64,000 nt of DNA from Thermodesulfobacteriota bacterium. GTDB taxonomy: Bacteria; Desulfobacterota; UBA8473. The stretch spans positions 1 to 64,000 of the forward strand of contig JBFLWQ010000011.1 in assembly GCA_040757775.1 (NCBI GenBank), given 5' to 3'. The notes beneath the pieces were generated by a model that ran no database searches, was not told where the DNA came from, and saw only the letters and a list, made by a program, of their open reading frames with translations. This document shows, piece by piece, positions 27,244 to 36,835 of this stretch (position 1 is the stretch's first letter; each line of letters begins with the position of its first letter). A program made the translations under genes and the position numbers.

Positions 27244-27798
27244 TTAGTATCTTTTTTCTCCTTCATCCTTCTCTATATTAATTGTAGCGTTTACCCTTGT
27301 ATTTTTATTCCCTTCTACCACACCCCTATCTTCGGCCAAAAAGAGAGTTATCTTTTCCCCCTTTATTATATTGTCTCCTTCCCAAACTCTAGGATTTCCT
27401 GTAAGTATAATTTTTTCCTGAGAATTCATAAACACAGCCTTTTCCCCACGGGCCTTTTTATTTCCCTGATTTATCCTTACATCTCCCTCCGCCACAATTT
27501 CCATCACCTTCTTGTTCGCCTTGTCATACATTACAGATATACTTTTCGAACGTATTGTGAGTTCTCCTCTTTTAGCAACTACATTCCCAGTAAATTTTAC
27601 GACGTTTTTCTTATTGTCTCCTTCAAGATGATCCGAATTGATTACTATAGGTTGGTTCTTATCATTTAGTTCAAACTTGTCTCCTTTATGCAGTCCTGAG
27701 GAGGTATCAAGACCCATGGATAGATATACATTAAAGGACAGTATTGAAGCTATAACTATCGTTAAAATCAAGCATTTTTTTGGGGCCTGTAATTTCAT
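27244..27798 (-). CDS. lptA: LPS transport periplasmic protein LptA
   Basis: A 184-residue exported protein with an N-terminal signal segment (CLILTIVIASILSFNVYLSM) and an OstA-type beta-jellyroll (PIVINSDHLEGDNKKNVVKF to about 165), the periplasmic bridge that carries LPS from LptC to LptDE. No strong ribosome-binding site before the ATG; translation may be coupled to lptC, 29 bp upstream. Confidence 0.92.
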   Translation of the reverse strand: MKLQAPKKCLILTIVIASILSFNVYLSMGLDTSSGLHKGDKFELNDKNQPIVINSDHLEGDNKKNVVKFTGNVVAKRGELTIRSKSISVMYDKANKKVMEIVAEGDVRINQGNKKARGEKAVFMNSQEKIILTGNPRVWEGDNIIKGEKITLFLAEDRGVVEGNKNTRVNATINIEKDEGEKRY

Positions 27799-27827
27799 AA
27801 TAACCCAACCAGCCCGCCATAGGCGGA

Positions 27828-28391
27828 TTAATCCCTCTTAAGATTTTTCACTATTGTTGAGACATCATTTAACACAAAGAACCTTCCTCTGTCAACATCA
27901 ATGGTCATTCCTACCCCGCTGAGTTCCATCCCATAACCGGTAAACTCAATCTTATCTGGAGTATAGATTTCCCTTTTTTTTGAGCTGTATTTTAATGACT
28001 GAGTATGGAATTGATATCTATTGTCGGAACTTACAACCACATTTCCCCATATTTCAATGTCTCTGGTATTGGTTATAACCTTTCCCTCATTTCCGGTCAA
28101 TGTTAAAGGTTTGGCATCTTTAAAGAATATTTTAACCGTGATATCCCTAAGGGTTCCCATATCTTTGTTTTTGAAGTACTGCCCTGAACTTGCTTTAATT
28201 TCCCATTCTTTGACACCACGGTTGGTTTTTATGTAATGGATGTTCTTAATAGTCACATCAGCTTTACTTGTAACCGAATCTATTGTTTCTACTTGATTCC
28301 AATGCCCCGCATAGTTATTTATAAATATTTTTATAACAGCGAGGGTTGCTAAGATAATCAATGAGATAACGATAAACTTTGTCTTTTTCAT
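27828..28391 (-). CDS. lptC: LPS export protein LptC
   Basis: A 187-residue bitopic protein: one N-terminal membrane anchor (about 6-26) and a periplasmic jellyroll (WEIKASSGQYFKNKDMGTLR; IEIWGNVVVSS-like strands). It docks LPS from LptBFG onto LptA. Preceded by GGAGATACC, though about 20 nt away. Low primary sequence conservation is usual; position between kdsC and lptA confirms it. Confidence 0.9.
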   Translation of the reverse strand: MKKTKFIVISLIILATLAVIKIFINNYAGHWNQVETIDSVTSKADVTIKNIHYIKTNRGVKEWEIKASSGQYFKNKDMGTLRDITVKIFFKDAKPLTLTGNEGKVITNTRDIEIWGNVVVSSDNRYQFHTQSLKYSSKKREIYTPDKIEFTGYGMELSGVGMTIDVDRGRFFVLNDVSTIVKNLKRD

Positions 28392-28405
28392 CTATGGAAT
28401 TTAGA

Positions 28406-28975
28406 TTAGGTATCTCCAAAGTAATTTTCTGTAAGCATATTCCATTTATCCTGGGCTTTCAAGATCAATTCACATACCTCTCTGACTGCTCCGTTTCCAC
28501 CATTCTTTACTGTAACATAATCAACCACCTTTTTCAAATATTCAGATCCATCAACCACTGCCACAGAAAAACCGACTCTTTTCAACAAAGGTATATCAAC
28601 CAGATCGTCACCTATGAAACATACCTGGTTATCAGCCAACCCTTTTTCTTTTAGTATTTTTTCATATACTTTTACTTTATCAAATATTCTTTGATGCAAA
28701 ATAGAAATATCTAAATCTCTAGCACGATACCCGACAGCCCTGGATTCTCTTCCGCTGATAATCCCTACCTCAATCCCTGCCCGCTTTAACAGCTTTATAC
28801 CATGTCCGTCTTTGACATCAAAACATTTTAACTCCCCACCTTTATCATCATAGATTATTCTGCCGTCGGTCAAAACCCCATCCACATCCAGGATAACAAG
28901 TTTTATTGCCTTTGCCTTCTCAATTATTCTATCTTCAATTCTATTTTCCTTGATTTTTTTAGCCCTTCCTTTCAA
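28406..28975 (-). CDS. kdsC: 3-deoxy-manno-octulosonate-8-phosphatase KdsC
   Basis: A 189-residue HAD phosphatase that releases phosphate from Kdo-8-P. Nucleophile motif LVILDVDGVLTDG (Asp30, Asp32), ISGRESRAV, and GDDLVDIPLLKRVG are present. The start is a TTG with AGGAAGG at good spacing; a CATTCC-type repeat lies directly upstream. kdsD, often between kdsA and kdsC, is missing here. Confidence 0.94.
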   Translation of the reverse strand: MKGRAKKIKENRIEDRIIEKAKAIKLVILDVDGVLTDGRIIYDDKGGELKCFDVKDGHGIKLLKRAGIEVGIISGRESRAVGYRARDLDISILHQRIFDKVKVYEKILKEKGLADNQVCFIGDDLVDIPLLKRVGFSVAVVDGSEYLKKVVDYVTVKNGGNGAVREVCELILKAQDKWNMLTENYFGDT

Positions 28976-28984
28976 CTAAATTAC

Positions 28985-29086
28985 CTTCCTGTCATTCCGT
29001 GCCTGACCCCGTATCGAGTACGGGGCAGGCGCGGAATCTAGTGTTTTCAACTGGTTCCTGGTTCCGGCTTTCGCCGGAATGACGAA
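28985..29086. repeat. CATTCC-type inverted repeat between kdsA and kdsC
   Basis: Runs from TGTCATTCCGTGCCTGACCC to GGCTTTCGCCGGAATGACGA, with complementary outer ends and an internal GTATCGAGTAC palindrome. Closely similar inner sequence occurs at 40560-40650. The ORF read through it contains the well-known false phrase VIPAKAGT and is not a gene. Confidence 0.7.
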
Positions 29087-29144
29087 GGAAGGGGGGTGTT
29101 TTTGATTCTGACTTCTGGCTCTTGAATCTTCTATTTTTATGGTA

Positions 29145-29987
29145 TCAGTGCCCTTTAACAATATTGTCGATCTTCCTAATTTGGACTAGCAATGCGGGCA
29201 GAGAATCCAGGCTTATCGAATTGGGACCGTCGCATAACGCACGATCAGGATTCTCGTGAACTTCCATAAATATAGCATCTATCCCGACTGCAACAGCAGC
29301 CATGGAGATATTAGGGACAAACTCTCTCTGTCCATCAGAAGCTGTACCTTTTCCTCCTGGTAGCTGGATACTGTGAGTAGCATCGAAAACCACAGGGTAT
29401 CCAAAACCTCTCATAATAAATAGAGAACGCATATCGACTACAAGGTTATTATACCCGAATGAAGTCCCCCTTTCGGTTAGTAGTATCTTTTCATTGCCAA
29501 CTGATTCTACCTTTTCAATAATATTCTTCATATCCCAAGGGGCCAGGAACTGTCCCTTTTTTAGGTTTATTACCTTTCCGGTTTTGGCAGTATCGATAAC
29601 GAAATCTGTCTGCCGGCAGAGAAAGGCAGGTACCTGAAGAACATCAAGAACCTGTGCAGCCTGATCGATCTCTTCAAAGCGATGTATGTCAGATAATACA
29701 GGAATCCCCACTTTCATCTTGACCTCGTTGAGTATACTCAGACCTTCTGAGATACCAGGGCCGCGGTAAGAATGAAGGGAAGTCCTGTTTGCTTTATCAT
29801 AAGAAGACTTGAATATCAATGAAATAGATGATTCAGAAGCTATATCTTTTAGCCGTTCTGCTGTGCGTATTGTCTTCTTATGACCCTCGATTACACAGGG
29901 CCCTGCGATTAAAACTAAAGGATTGCCGCCGCCTATTTTGATAATATCCCCACCGAGGGGGGTCTTGATGTTAATTACCTTTGTCAA
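29145..29987 (-). CDS. kdsA: 3-deoxy-8-phosphooctulonate synthase KdsA
   Basis: A 280-residue aldolase condensing arabinose-5-phosphate and PEP to Kdo-8-P. Motifs: LVLIAGPCVIEG, KSSYDKANRTS, SDIHRFEEI, LCRQTDFV, GTSFGYNNLVVDMRSL, FDATHSIQLPGG. It starts with TTG 29987 behind AAGGAAGG. Second enzyme of the Kdo block between pyrG and kdsC. Confidence 0.96.
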   Translation of the reverse strand: MTKVINIKTPLGGDIIKIGGGNPLVLIAGPCVIEGHKKTIRTAERLKDIASESSISLIFKSSYDKANRTSLHSYRGPGISEGLSILNEVKMKVGIPVLSDIHRFEEIDQAAQVLDVLQVPAFLCRQTDFVIDTAKTGKVINLKKGQFLAPWDMKNIIEKVESVGNEKILLTERGTSFGYNNLVVDMRSLFIMRGFGYPVVFDATHSIQLPGGKGTASDGQREFVPNISMAAVAVGIDAIFMEVHENPDRALCDGPNSISLDSLPALLVQIRKIDNIVKGH

Positions 29988-30046
29988 TCCCGGCCTTCCT
30001 TATAGTACCGTTTCAGGGGTCACTGTGAACTGTGAACTGTCAACTG

Positions 30047-31699
<1,653 letters not shown>

Positions 31700-32035
31700 C
31701 TAAGAACTCCTGCTGATTGTATTTCCCAGTCTTTTTGTCATTCTCTTCAGTTTTTTTATCCTGTTTTTAAGACTCTTTAATGCTTTTTTATCCCTGTTTT
31801 CTAAAGCCTTTTGTTTCTGAGGTTTAAGACTTCTTAACTCTCTCTTTATGTCTGTCTTTGATTTTAAAGGTTTTTCTTTTGTTGATTTTTTATTCTTCTT
31901 GGGTTTTCCTGAGACTTTTCTAATGGCTTCAATCAGTTCAGCTTTTTTCATTGCACTAACACCGGTTATTTCTGGATACTTCTTTGCCTCTTCTCGTAAT
32001 TCTGGAACAGTCAATTTTTCAATATCCTTTTCCAT
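31700..32035 (-). CDS. Small lysine-rich protein with Rho-N/SAP-like domain
   Basis: A 111-residue protein whose first 42 residues (IEKLTVPELREEAKKYPEIT, then MKKAELIEAIRKVSG) match the helix-extended-loop-helix Rho N-terminal fold; the rest is very basic (KPKKNKKSTKEK... repeated). Such proteins bind RNA or DNA. AAGGGGG precedes the ATG and the stop abuts pyrG. Function not known; a nucleoid or RNA-binding role is inferred. Confidence 0.75.
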   Translation of the reverse strand: MEKDIEKLTVPELREEAKKYPEITGVSAMKKAELIEAIRKVSGKPKKNKKSTKEKPLKSKTDIKRELRSLKPQKQKALENRDKKALKSLKNRIKKLKRMTKRLGNTISRSS

Positions 32036-32326
32036 ATTTCCCCCTTAACATAAAGTTATTAGATGTTTATATCATACTCAATCCCTTACTGCAATTCAAA
32101 AATCCTGACTACTGGAATGTCCCCATAAACAGCGCACTTAAGTGCGCTGTTTATGCTATGAGTAGAGAGGATCTCCTGAAAGGTATCGTTTTTTTGAAAT
32201 CTAGGGGGATTGAGTAAGGAAGTGAAGTATCTTGTCGGCTGTCACTCCCGCGTAGAGGGGAGTGACAGCCATATCAGTTAGATTTTAGAAATTAAGTTTT
32301 GCAGGAAACTCTATATAAACATTATT
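32036..32326. other. Intergenic region with palindromes
   Basis: No gene seen. Holds the R2 palindrome at 32125-32154 and a hairpin CTGTCACTCCC...GGGAGTGACAG near 32239-32271 that could end the minus-strand LivK-type transcript or the plus-strand side. Confidence 0.5.
32125..32154. repeat. 30-bp perfect palindrome centred on CTTAAG (R2, copy 3)
   Basis: Arms ATAAACAGCGCACTT and exact complement with no spacer. The bases between AACAGC and CTT differ from copies 1 and 2 on both arms, so pairing is kept. Confidence 0.75.
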
Positions 32327-33523
32327 CTATTTGGCTTCTATCCAATCTGTTAGAGGAACAAAATAACCTTTCTTTAAGTCAGCCTTGTCCATCCTTGAAT
32401 AACTGTTACCCTTATGATTTGTAGGACTATAGCTTACAGGTCCGGTTAGACCTTTCATATCCAGGTTTTTGATAGTTTCTAATGTATCCACAAACGAATC
32501 AGGTGACAATTCCTTTCCAGCCCTTTTTATCGCCTCGTGAGCTATCCTTGAAGTAACCCAGGCTTTTATAAAATACCTGTGGACAGGTCCTATCTTTGGA
32601 TCATCCTTCAAAACTATTTTCCTCAACTCAGCCATACCTTTAGTATCATCAAACCATGAAGCAATCGGCGCCGAGCTGTACAGGTTCTTTGCTGTATCCC
32701 CAGCAGTTTGTGCGATTCCATCTCCGATAGCATGAAAGGTATTGAAGAACATGGGCCAGTAGTTCAACCTTTTGGCACTCCTCAGTAAAACAAGGGTTGG
32801 TCCGTCGACCGTAATAGCTATAAGATGGGTAACATTTTGTTTCCTTAAGGTGAGAATTTGGGTAGTTGCATCCAGGGCATCCATAGCCAGAATCTCTCTG
32901 CCCACGAGAGCAACATTGTACTCTTTCGCCTTTTCTTCCAGGACCCTGTAGCCCGATTTTGCGTATTCAACGTCAGGACCAACAAAGGCAATGCGTGCGT
33001 CCTTTGCCTTCCTGATCTTTACAATATAATCCATCATTACTTTGATCTCATCTTTGTTGTCATTAATTGCTGTAAACACGTATCGTTGCACTGGATCGGT
33101 CATGGTCCAGGACCAACTCAGACTGATTACAGGGACCTTGTTTTTCTCTATCTGTGAGAACAAAGCGGTATTTTGACCTGTACCCCCACACCCAAGGATT
33201 GCAAGTACTCTGTCTTTGAAAACCAGCTTTTTGAAGGCTGCTACTGCCATTGGAATAGAGTAGCGGTCATCTTCGACGGTAAGCCTAATCTTATTGCCAT
33301 TTATACCACCTGTATCGTTTATATGCCTGAAATACGCTCTGGCACCAGCTGTATAAGGCATCATTAACTGAGCTGCCGGTCCTGTCTGGTCAGCTATTAA
33401 ACCGATACTGATCTGATTTCCTGAAACTCCTCTTACATCCACAGCAGAAAGCAAATTACTTGAACCTATCAGAAAAATCAAAGTGAACGCAACCACTAAG
33501 CATGTTTTACTTTTCCTCATCAT
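32327..33523 (-). CDS. LivK-type ABC transporter substrate-binding protein
   Basis: A 398-residue periplasmic protein: signal peptide (MMRKSKTCLVVAFTLIFLIG, cleavage near LLSAVD), then type I PBP fold (QISIGLIADQTGPAAQLMMP; DDRYSIPMAVAAFKKLV; ILGCGGTGQNTALF). ATG 33523 has GAGGAGG upstream; the 33571 start adds a non-signal extension. No transporter genes flank it; the mutase gene lies 164 bp upstream on the same strand, so it may serve uptake of a branched acid used by that pathway. Confidence 0.88.
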   Translation of the reverse strand: MMRKSKTCLVVAFTLIFLIGSSNLLSAVDVRGVSGNQISIGLIADQTGPAAQLMMPYTAGARAYFRHINDTGGINGNKIRLTVEDDRYSIPMAVAAFKKLVFKDRVLAILGCGGTGQNTALFSQIEKNKVPVISLSWSWTMTDPVQRYVFTAINDNKDEIKVMMDYIVKIRKAKDARIAFVGPDVEYAKSGYRVLEEKAKEYNVALVGREILAMDALDATTQILTLRKQNVTHLIAITVDGPTLVLLRSAKRLNYWPMFFNTFHAIGDGIAQTAGDTAKNLYSSAPIASWFDDTKGMAELRKIVLKDDPKIGPVHRYFIKAWVTSRIAHEAIKRAGKELSPDSFVDTLETIKNLDMKGLTGPVSYSPTNHKGNSYSRMDKADLKKGYFVPLTDWIEAK

Positions 33524-33687
33524 CTTGAACCTCCTCGTCAGGTAGACTGCGTGATTAATCACAACATTCAAAAAAAACCTGTTACAGTGTTATGTTACAT
33601 CTATTCACCCCCTTTAATTGTTTAATCTTCCGAACAGGATTGTAGTTATACTTGAATAGTTTTCCTTTGTCAAATCCCTTTAACAGT

Positions 33688-35343
33688 TTAAATCAATAAT
33701 GGCCTGCCAAATCCGTACACATCTCTCAATTCTCCAACCATCTCTCCATTCGTCACATCTGCCTTAACTGCATCAATTACCGCCTCGAATACATTCTTTT
33801 GAGGATCCGTAGCCGCTTCTCGAATCCTCTTCAATGCCTCAGCAGCCTTTTTTTGATTTCGGTTCTTCTTCAAGTTCTTTGTACGATTTATCTGTTTTTC
33901 TATTAACTCAGGATCCACCTTGACTTGCTCCGGGGGTTCCTCCTCATCTTTCACAACGTACTTATTCAGTCCGACCACTATCTTTTCTCCACTATCCACT
34001 TCCTTCTGGTATTCATAAGATATCTTATCTATCTCTTTTTGGATAAAACCCTCTTTTGTTGCCTTAAACATCCCCCCCCTTTTTTCGATTATATCTATAT
34101 AATCCCATGCTATTTCCTCAACTTTATTTGTCAATGATTCCACATAATAAGACCCGCCCAGAGGATCGATAACATTTGCCACACCAGTCTCCTCTGCAAT
34201 TATGTTTTGCGTCATAATAGCTATGCGCTGCGACCTGCTGGTAGGAATCCAGAGGGGTTCATCGTATGCATTTGTATGGATGGACTGTGCTCCCCCAAGT
34301 ATGGCTGACAAGGTGTGAAGAGATGCCCTCACAACATTATTTATGGGTTGTTGCCGGGCTAATTCTGTACCGGATGTCTGTACATGAAATCTTAAGATAC
34401 AGGATTTAGGATTCTCTGCCCCAAATCTTTCTTTCATAACCTTTGCCCACATCCTCCTTGCAGCACGAAACTTGGCAACCTCCTCGAATAAGTCACCACT
34501 TGCATCGAAAAAAAAGGAAAATCTGGGGGCAAAATCATCTACTCTTAGTCCGGCTTTTATGAATGTATCAACATAGAATATTGCAGATGCCAAAGCAAAA
34601 GCCATAGACTGAACAGGGGTTGCTCCCGATTCTCGGTAATGCTTTCCTATGACGCTTACTGGATGCCATTTCGGCATATGTTTCGTACAATATTTTACAT
34701 GGTCGATCATTATCTTTAAATGACCATCCATTCCAAACCTGATGGGCTGATTACAGCTGACATAATGAGATATAAAATCGCTCTGGTTGGTCGTACCCTG
34801 AAGGCAAGAAGCAGGGATATGCTTTTCCTCAGCCAGAGCTATAATCGATGCCACCATCATAAATGGTGCAAAGTCGTTCATACCCAGACTTATTTGATCG
34901 AGAGTAATGCCGTCAAAGGCGATCTCTACATCTTTTAATGAGTCTATAGTCGTTCCACACCTTCCCAATAAAGTCTTATCAACCGCATCGGAGTCATATC
35001 CCCTCCAGTATGAATTACACGGCGTAAAATTAATACCGCTCTGTCCCGCATTAAGCATCTCCTTTTGCCTTGCATTAAATGTTTCCGGACTTTGATGCCC
35101 TACCAAAAACCTTTTTGTCCATGTTTGACCTCTGTACATAGAATGGTATATGCCTCTTGTATAAGGGTACTCACCAGGTAATCCCAGTTCACAATCGTCA
35201 TCAAATTCTTTTAAATCCTCTGAGGTATAAATGCATTTTATTGGGATTCCTGAGAGCGTTTTTAACTCTTTCTCCCCATCAGGACTTTTTTTCAAAGAGG
35301 CTTCAAAACCTTTCTTCCACTCTTCCACTCTATTTTTTTGCAT
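33688..35343 (-). CDS. Acyl-CoA mutase large subunit (methylmalonyl-CoA mutase family, divergent)
   Basis: A 551-residue TIM-barrel subunit of a B12-dependent acyl-CoA mutase; the cobalamin-binding domain is absent, as in two-subunit mutases. Tyr70 (SMYRGQ) and His235 (IGKHYRESGAT) match catalytic Tyr and His of methylmalonyl-CoA mutase. The usual VAFDLPTQ-type loop is replaced by INFTPCNSYWRGYDSD and the substrate-carboxylate Arg position (SMRI in the family) reads HLKI, with Lys210. This predicts a substrate other than methylmalonyl-CoA. AGGAGG precedes the ATG. No B12 subunit or MeaB chaperone is in the window. Confidence 0.88.
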   Translation of the reverse strand: MQKNRVEEWKKGFEASLKKSPDGEKELKTLSGIPIKCIYTSEDLKEFDDDCELGLPGEYPYTRGIYHSMYRGQTWTKRFLVGHQSPETFNARQKEMLNAGQSGINFTPCNSYWRGYDSDAVDKTLLGRCGTTIDSLKDVEIAFDGITLDQISLGMNDFAPFMMVASIIALAEEKHIPASCLQGTTNQSDFISHYVSCNQPIRFGMDGHLKIMIDHVKYCTKHMPKWHPVSVIGKHYRESGATPVQSMAFALASAIFYVDTFIKAGLRVDDFAPRFSFFFDASGDLFEEVAKFRAARRMWAKVMKERFGAENPKSCILRFHVQTSGTELARQQPINNVVRASLHTLSAILGGAQSIHTNAYDEPLWIPTSRSQRIAIMTQNIIAEETGVANVIDPLGGSYYVESLTNKVEEIAWDYIDIIEKRGGMFKATKEGFIQKEIDKISYEYQKEVDSGEKIVVGLNKYVVKDEEEPPEQVKVDPELIEKQINRTKNLKKNRNQKKAAEALKRIREAATDPQKNVFEAVIDAVKADVTNGEMVGELRDVYGFGRPLLI

Positions 35344-35448
35344 TCTTGATCCTCCTATAGAAAAAACTTCTACTCTGTTTTGATATCTATTGTGAATGAG
35401 GGCTTACCTATTGTCAATACAAAATTGCTGGGAGGTATTATTTGCTGG

Positions 35449-35493
35449 AAAACTACCATCTCCAACTTATTCCTTAAGAATAGAGTTCTTTAT
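35449..35493 (+). repeat. Direct repeat R6, copy 1
   Basis: AAAACTACCATCTCCAACTT continuing ATTCCTTAAGAATAGAGTTC. A near-identical 44-bp copy is at 36571-36614. A second shared phrase (GAGTTTCTCCT...GAGGAGAAAA) follows here at 35506-35541 and, after an insertion, at 36787-36825. Confidence 0.7.
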
Positions 35494-35585
35494 GTGATGT
35501 TAGATGAGTTTCTCCTCGGAGAGTGAAAAATGAGGAGAAAAAGTGATAATTTTGGACAACGTCCCCTTTCTCTTTCCCCTCTTAT

Positions 35586-35798
35586 CTAAGCAATAGGGGG
35601 CATCCTGTAGATACGCGCGGAGCGTGATGCAGTTTTCAGGTCTCCTCTCCGTAATGAAGCTCTGACATCATCAAGTTTCAGAGCTTCATCAATTGTTAAA
35701 TATGGTGACCAGCTTTCCTCTGCATCAATCAGTTCGACATCAACTTCTGCAACATAATGCCCTTCATGAATATATTTAATCTGTTTCCTTTTATTCAT
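35586..35798 (-). CDS. Small conserved-looking hypothetical protein
   Basis: A 70-residue acidic protein (YIHEGHYVAEVDVELIDAEE, then WSPYLTIDEALKLDDVRASLRRGDLKTA). The layout, a short strand pair followed by a helix with LDDVRxALRRGD, is one I associate with small proteins encoded beside toxin-antitoxin-like genes, but I cannot name a family and see no partner. It lies between the two copies of repeat R6. Confidence 0.55.
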   Translation of the reverse strand: MNKRKQIKYIHEGHYVAEVDVELIDAEESWSPYLTIDEALKLDDVRASLRRGDLKTASRSARIYRMPPIA

Positions 35799-36226
35799 TT
35801 CTTACGCTCAAGCTTTTTAAAAATTTAGTATATAGAAAAAGGTAGGTTTGTCAAGTGGAATAGGTAATGATATAGGAAAATGTGGTATAGGGCAGATGTA
35901 CCCGATTTCTTTTGAAAAGGAAGGGCAGGGATTTACTTTACTAATTTGGAGGAAAGCCGAAGCTTCCTCTTTTGTTGCATTCAAGGTTGAATGTAGCTGT
36001 TGAATGTAGCTTGACATTTTCTGAAAGCTTTAATAAAATCAGTCTATAATAGGATAAACAAGGATGGTAGTTCAGAATTACTCTAGCCTTGCAGCGGAAT
36101 TGGCTAGCTCACAAATATCTCAATTTCAGATGGGATGCCATAAAGGTGTACGTGAATCAAAAGGAGTTAATTCATAAGTTGTTATCGTCCATCATGGAAA
36201 GGCAGAAAGGTCGAGAGGGGTGAAAT
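35799..36226. other. Intergenic region upstream of the coiled-coil gene
   Basis: Contains a strong plus-strand promoter (36012-36040) and a leader of about 180 nt. A 38-codon frame from ATG 36064 lacks a ribosome-binding site at proper spacing and is not called. Confidence 0.5.
36012..36040 (+). promoter_or_regulatory. Sigma-70-type promoter upstream of the coiled-coil gene
   Basis: TTGACA (36012-36017), 17-nt spacer, TAAAAT (36035-36040), followed by an AT-rich start region. It is the best -35/-10 match I noticed in the window. Confidence 0.6.
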
Positions 36227-36478
36227 ATGGAGAGAAATCATTTTGAGACTCTCCTCGAAAACATTGATTCGAAATTCCAACTTGTATTAAAAGGGCATGA
36301 TGTTTTAAGAGGCGAAATCATAAAAAACCGGGAAGAAATCGTGCGAGTTGAAAAAGAACTATCGGCCCTTATACGTTTTTCATATGCAGAGTTAGAAAAA
36401 AGGTTTAAAGACCTTGAAAGCAGAGTAAGATATCTTGAGGAAAAGTTCAGGGATATCGAAGGCCAGCTTAATCTTTGA
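36227..36478 (+). CDS. Small coiled-coil protein
   Basis: An 83-residue protein that is almost entirely heptad-like helix (FETLLENIDSKFQLVLKGHD; then RFKDLESRVRYLEEKFRDIE). It has no membrane segment or catalytic motif. GAGAGGGG lies before the ATG and a good promoter lies upstream, so it is probably expressed. Similar short coiled-coil proteins are common in Desulfobacterota; function unknown. Confidence 0.65.
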   Translation: MERNHFETLLENIDSKFQLVLKGHDVLRGEIIKNREEIVRVEKELSALIRFSYAELEKRFKDLESRVRYLEEKFRDIEGQLNL

Positions 36479-36570
36479 GAGAATATTTATGAAGTCCATA
36501 AGGTATGACCGCCATGCTAAAAGGAGGATGAAAACCTGCCACTTGAAAAAGTAGCTACCACATGAGCTTA

Positions 36571-36614
36571 AAAACTACCATTTCCAACTTATCCCTTAAG
36601 AATAGGGTTTTTAT
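36571..36614 (+). repeat. Direct repeat R6, copy 2
   Basis: Matches 35449-35493 with a handful of differences. The two copies bracket the 70-residue hypothetical gene and the coiled-coil gene. Confidence 0.7.
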
Positions 36615-36645
36615 AATAAAGTGCGATGTTGTAGGGAAAAAATAA

Positions 36646-36750
36646 AAGGCCGTACGTATCCCAACTTGAAAAAGATACGGCCTTCTTCAGGAGGTTAAAT
36701 AATGCGGCAGTTAAGCGCCGCATTCTCCCCGATTGGAGCAAGGGGAGAAT
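36646..36750. other. Run of three hairpins with a 16-codon ORF
   Basis: Hairpin 1 pairs AAGGCCGTA (from 36646) with TACGGCCTT (36676-36684). Hairpin 2 pairs AATGCGGC (36701-36708) with GCCGCATT (36717-36724). Hairpin 3 pairs ATTCTCCCC (36722-36730) with GGGGAGAAT (36742-36750). Between 1 and 2, AGGAGG precedes ATG 36702, which opens a 16-codon frame ending at TGA 36752. It lies downstream of both the coiled-coil gene and the caspase gene. It could be a bidirectional terminator or a structured RNA. Confidence 0.5.
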
Positions 36751-36835
36751 GAAAAATTTGTTCTCAATTGACCAGCTTCATCTTATGAGTTTCTCCTGCA
36801 AGAGAATGAGGGATGGGGAGAAAAGAAAATTTTTT

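Noticed and set aside
28976-29161. 61-codon minus-strand frame containing VIPAKAGT
   Set aside because: This phrase is the translation of a widespread CATTCC-type inverted repeat; the frame crosses the repeat and overlaps the kdsA end.
33524-33687. Cobalamin riboswitch around the mutase gene
   Set aside because: No B12-box-like conserved sequence was seen upstream of the mutase or in the gap.
36064-36180. 38-codon frame upstream of the coiled-coil gene
   Set aside because: ATG has no properly spaced ribosome-binding site and the product has no recognisable features.
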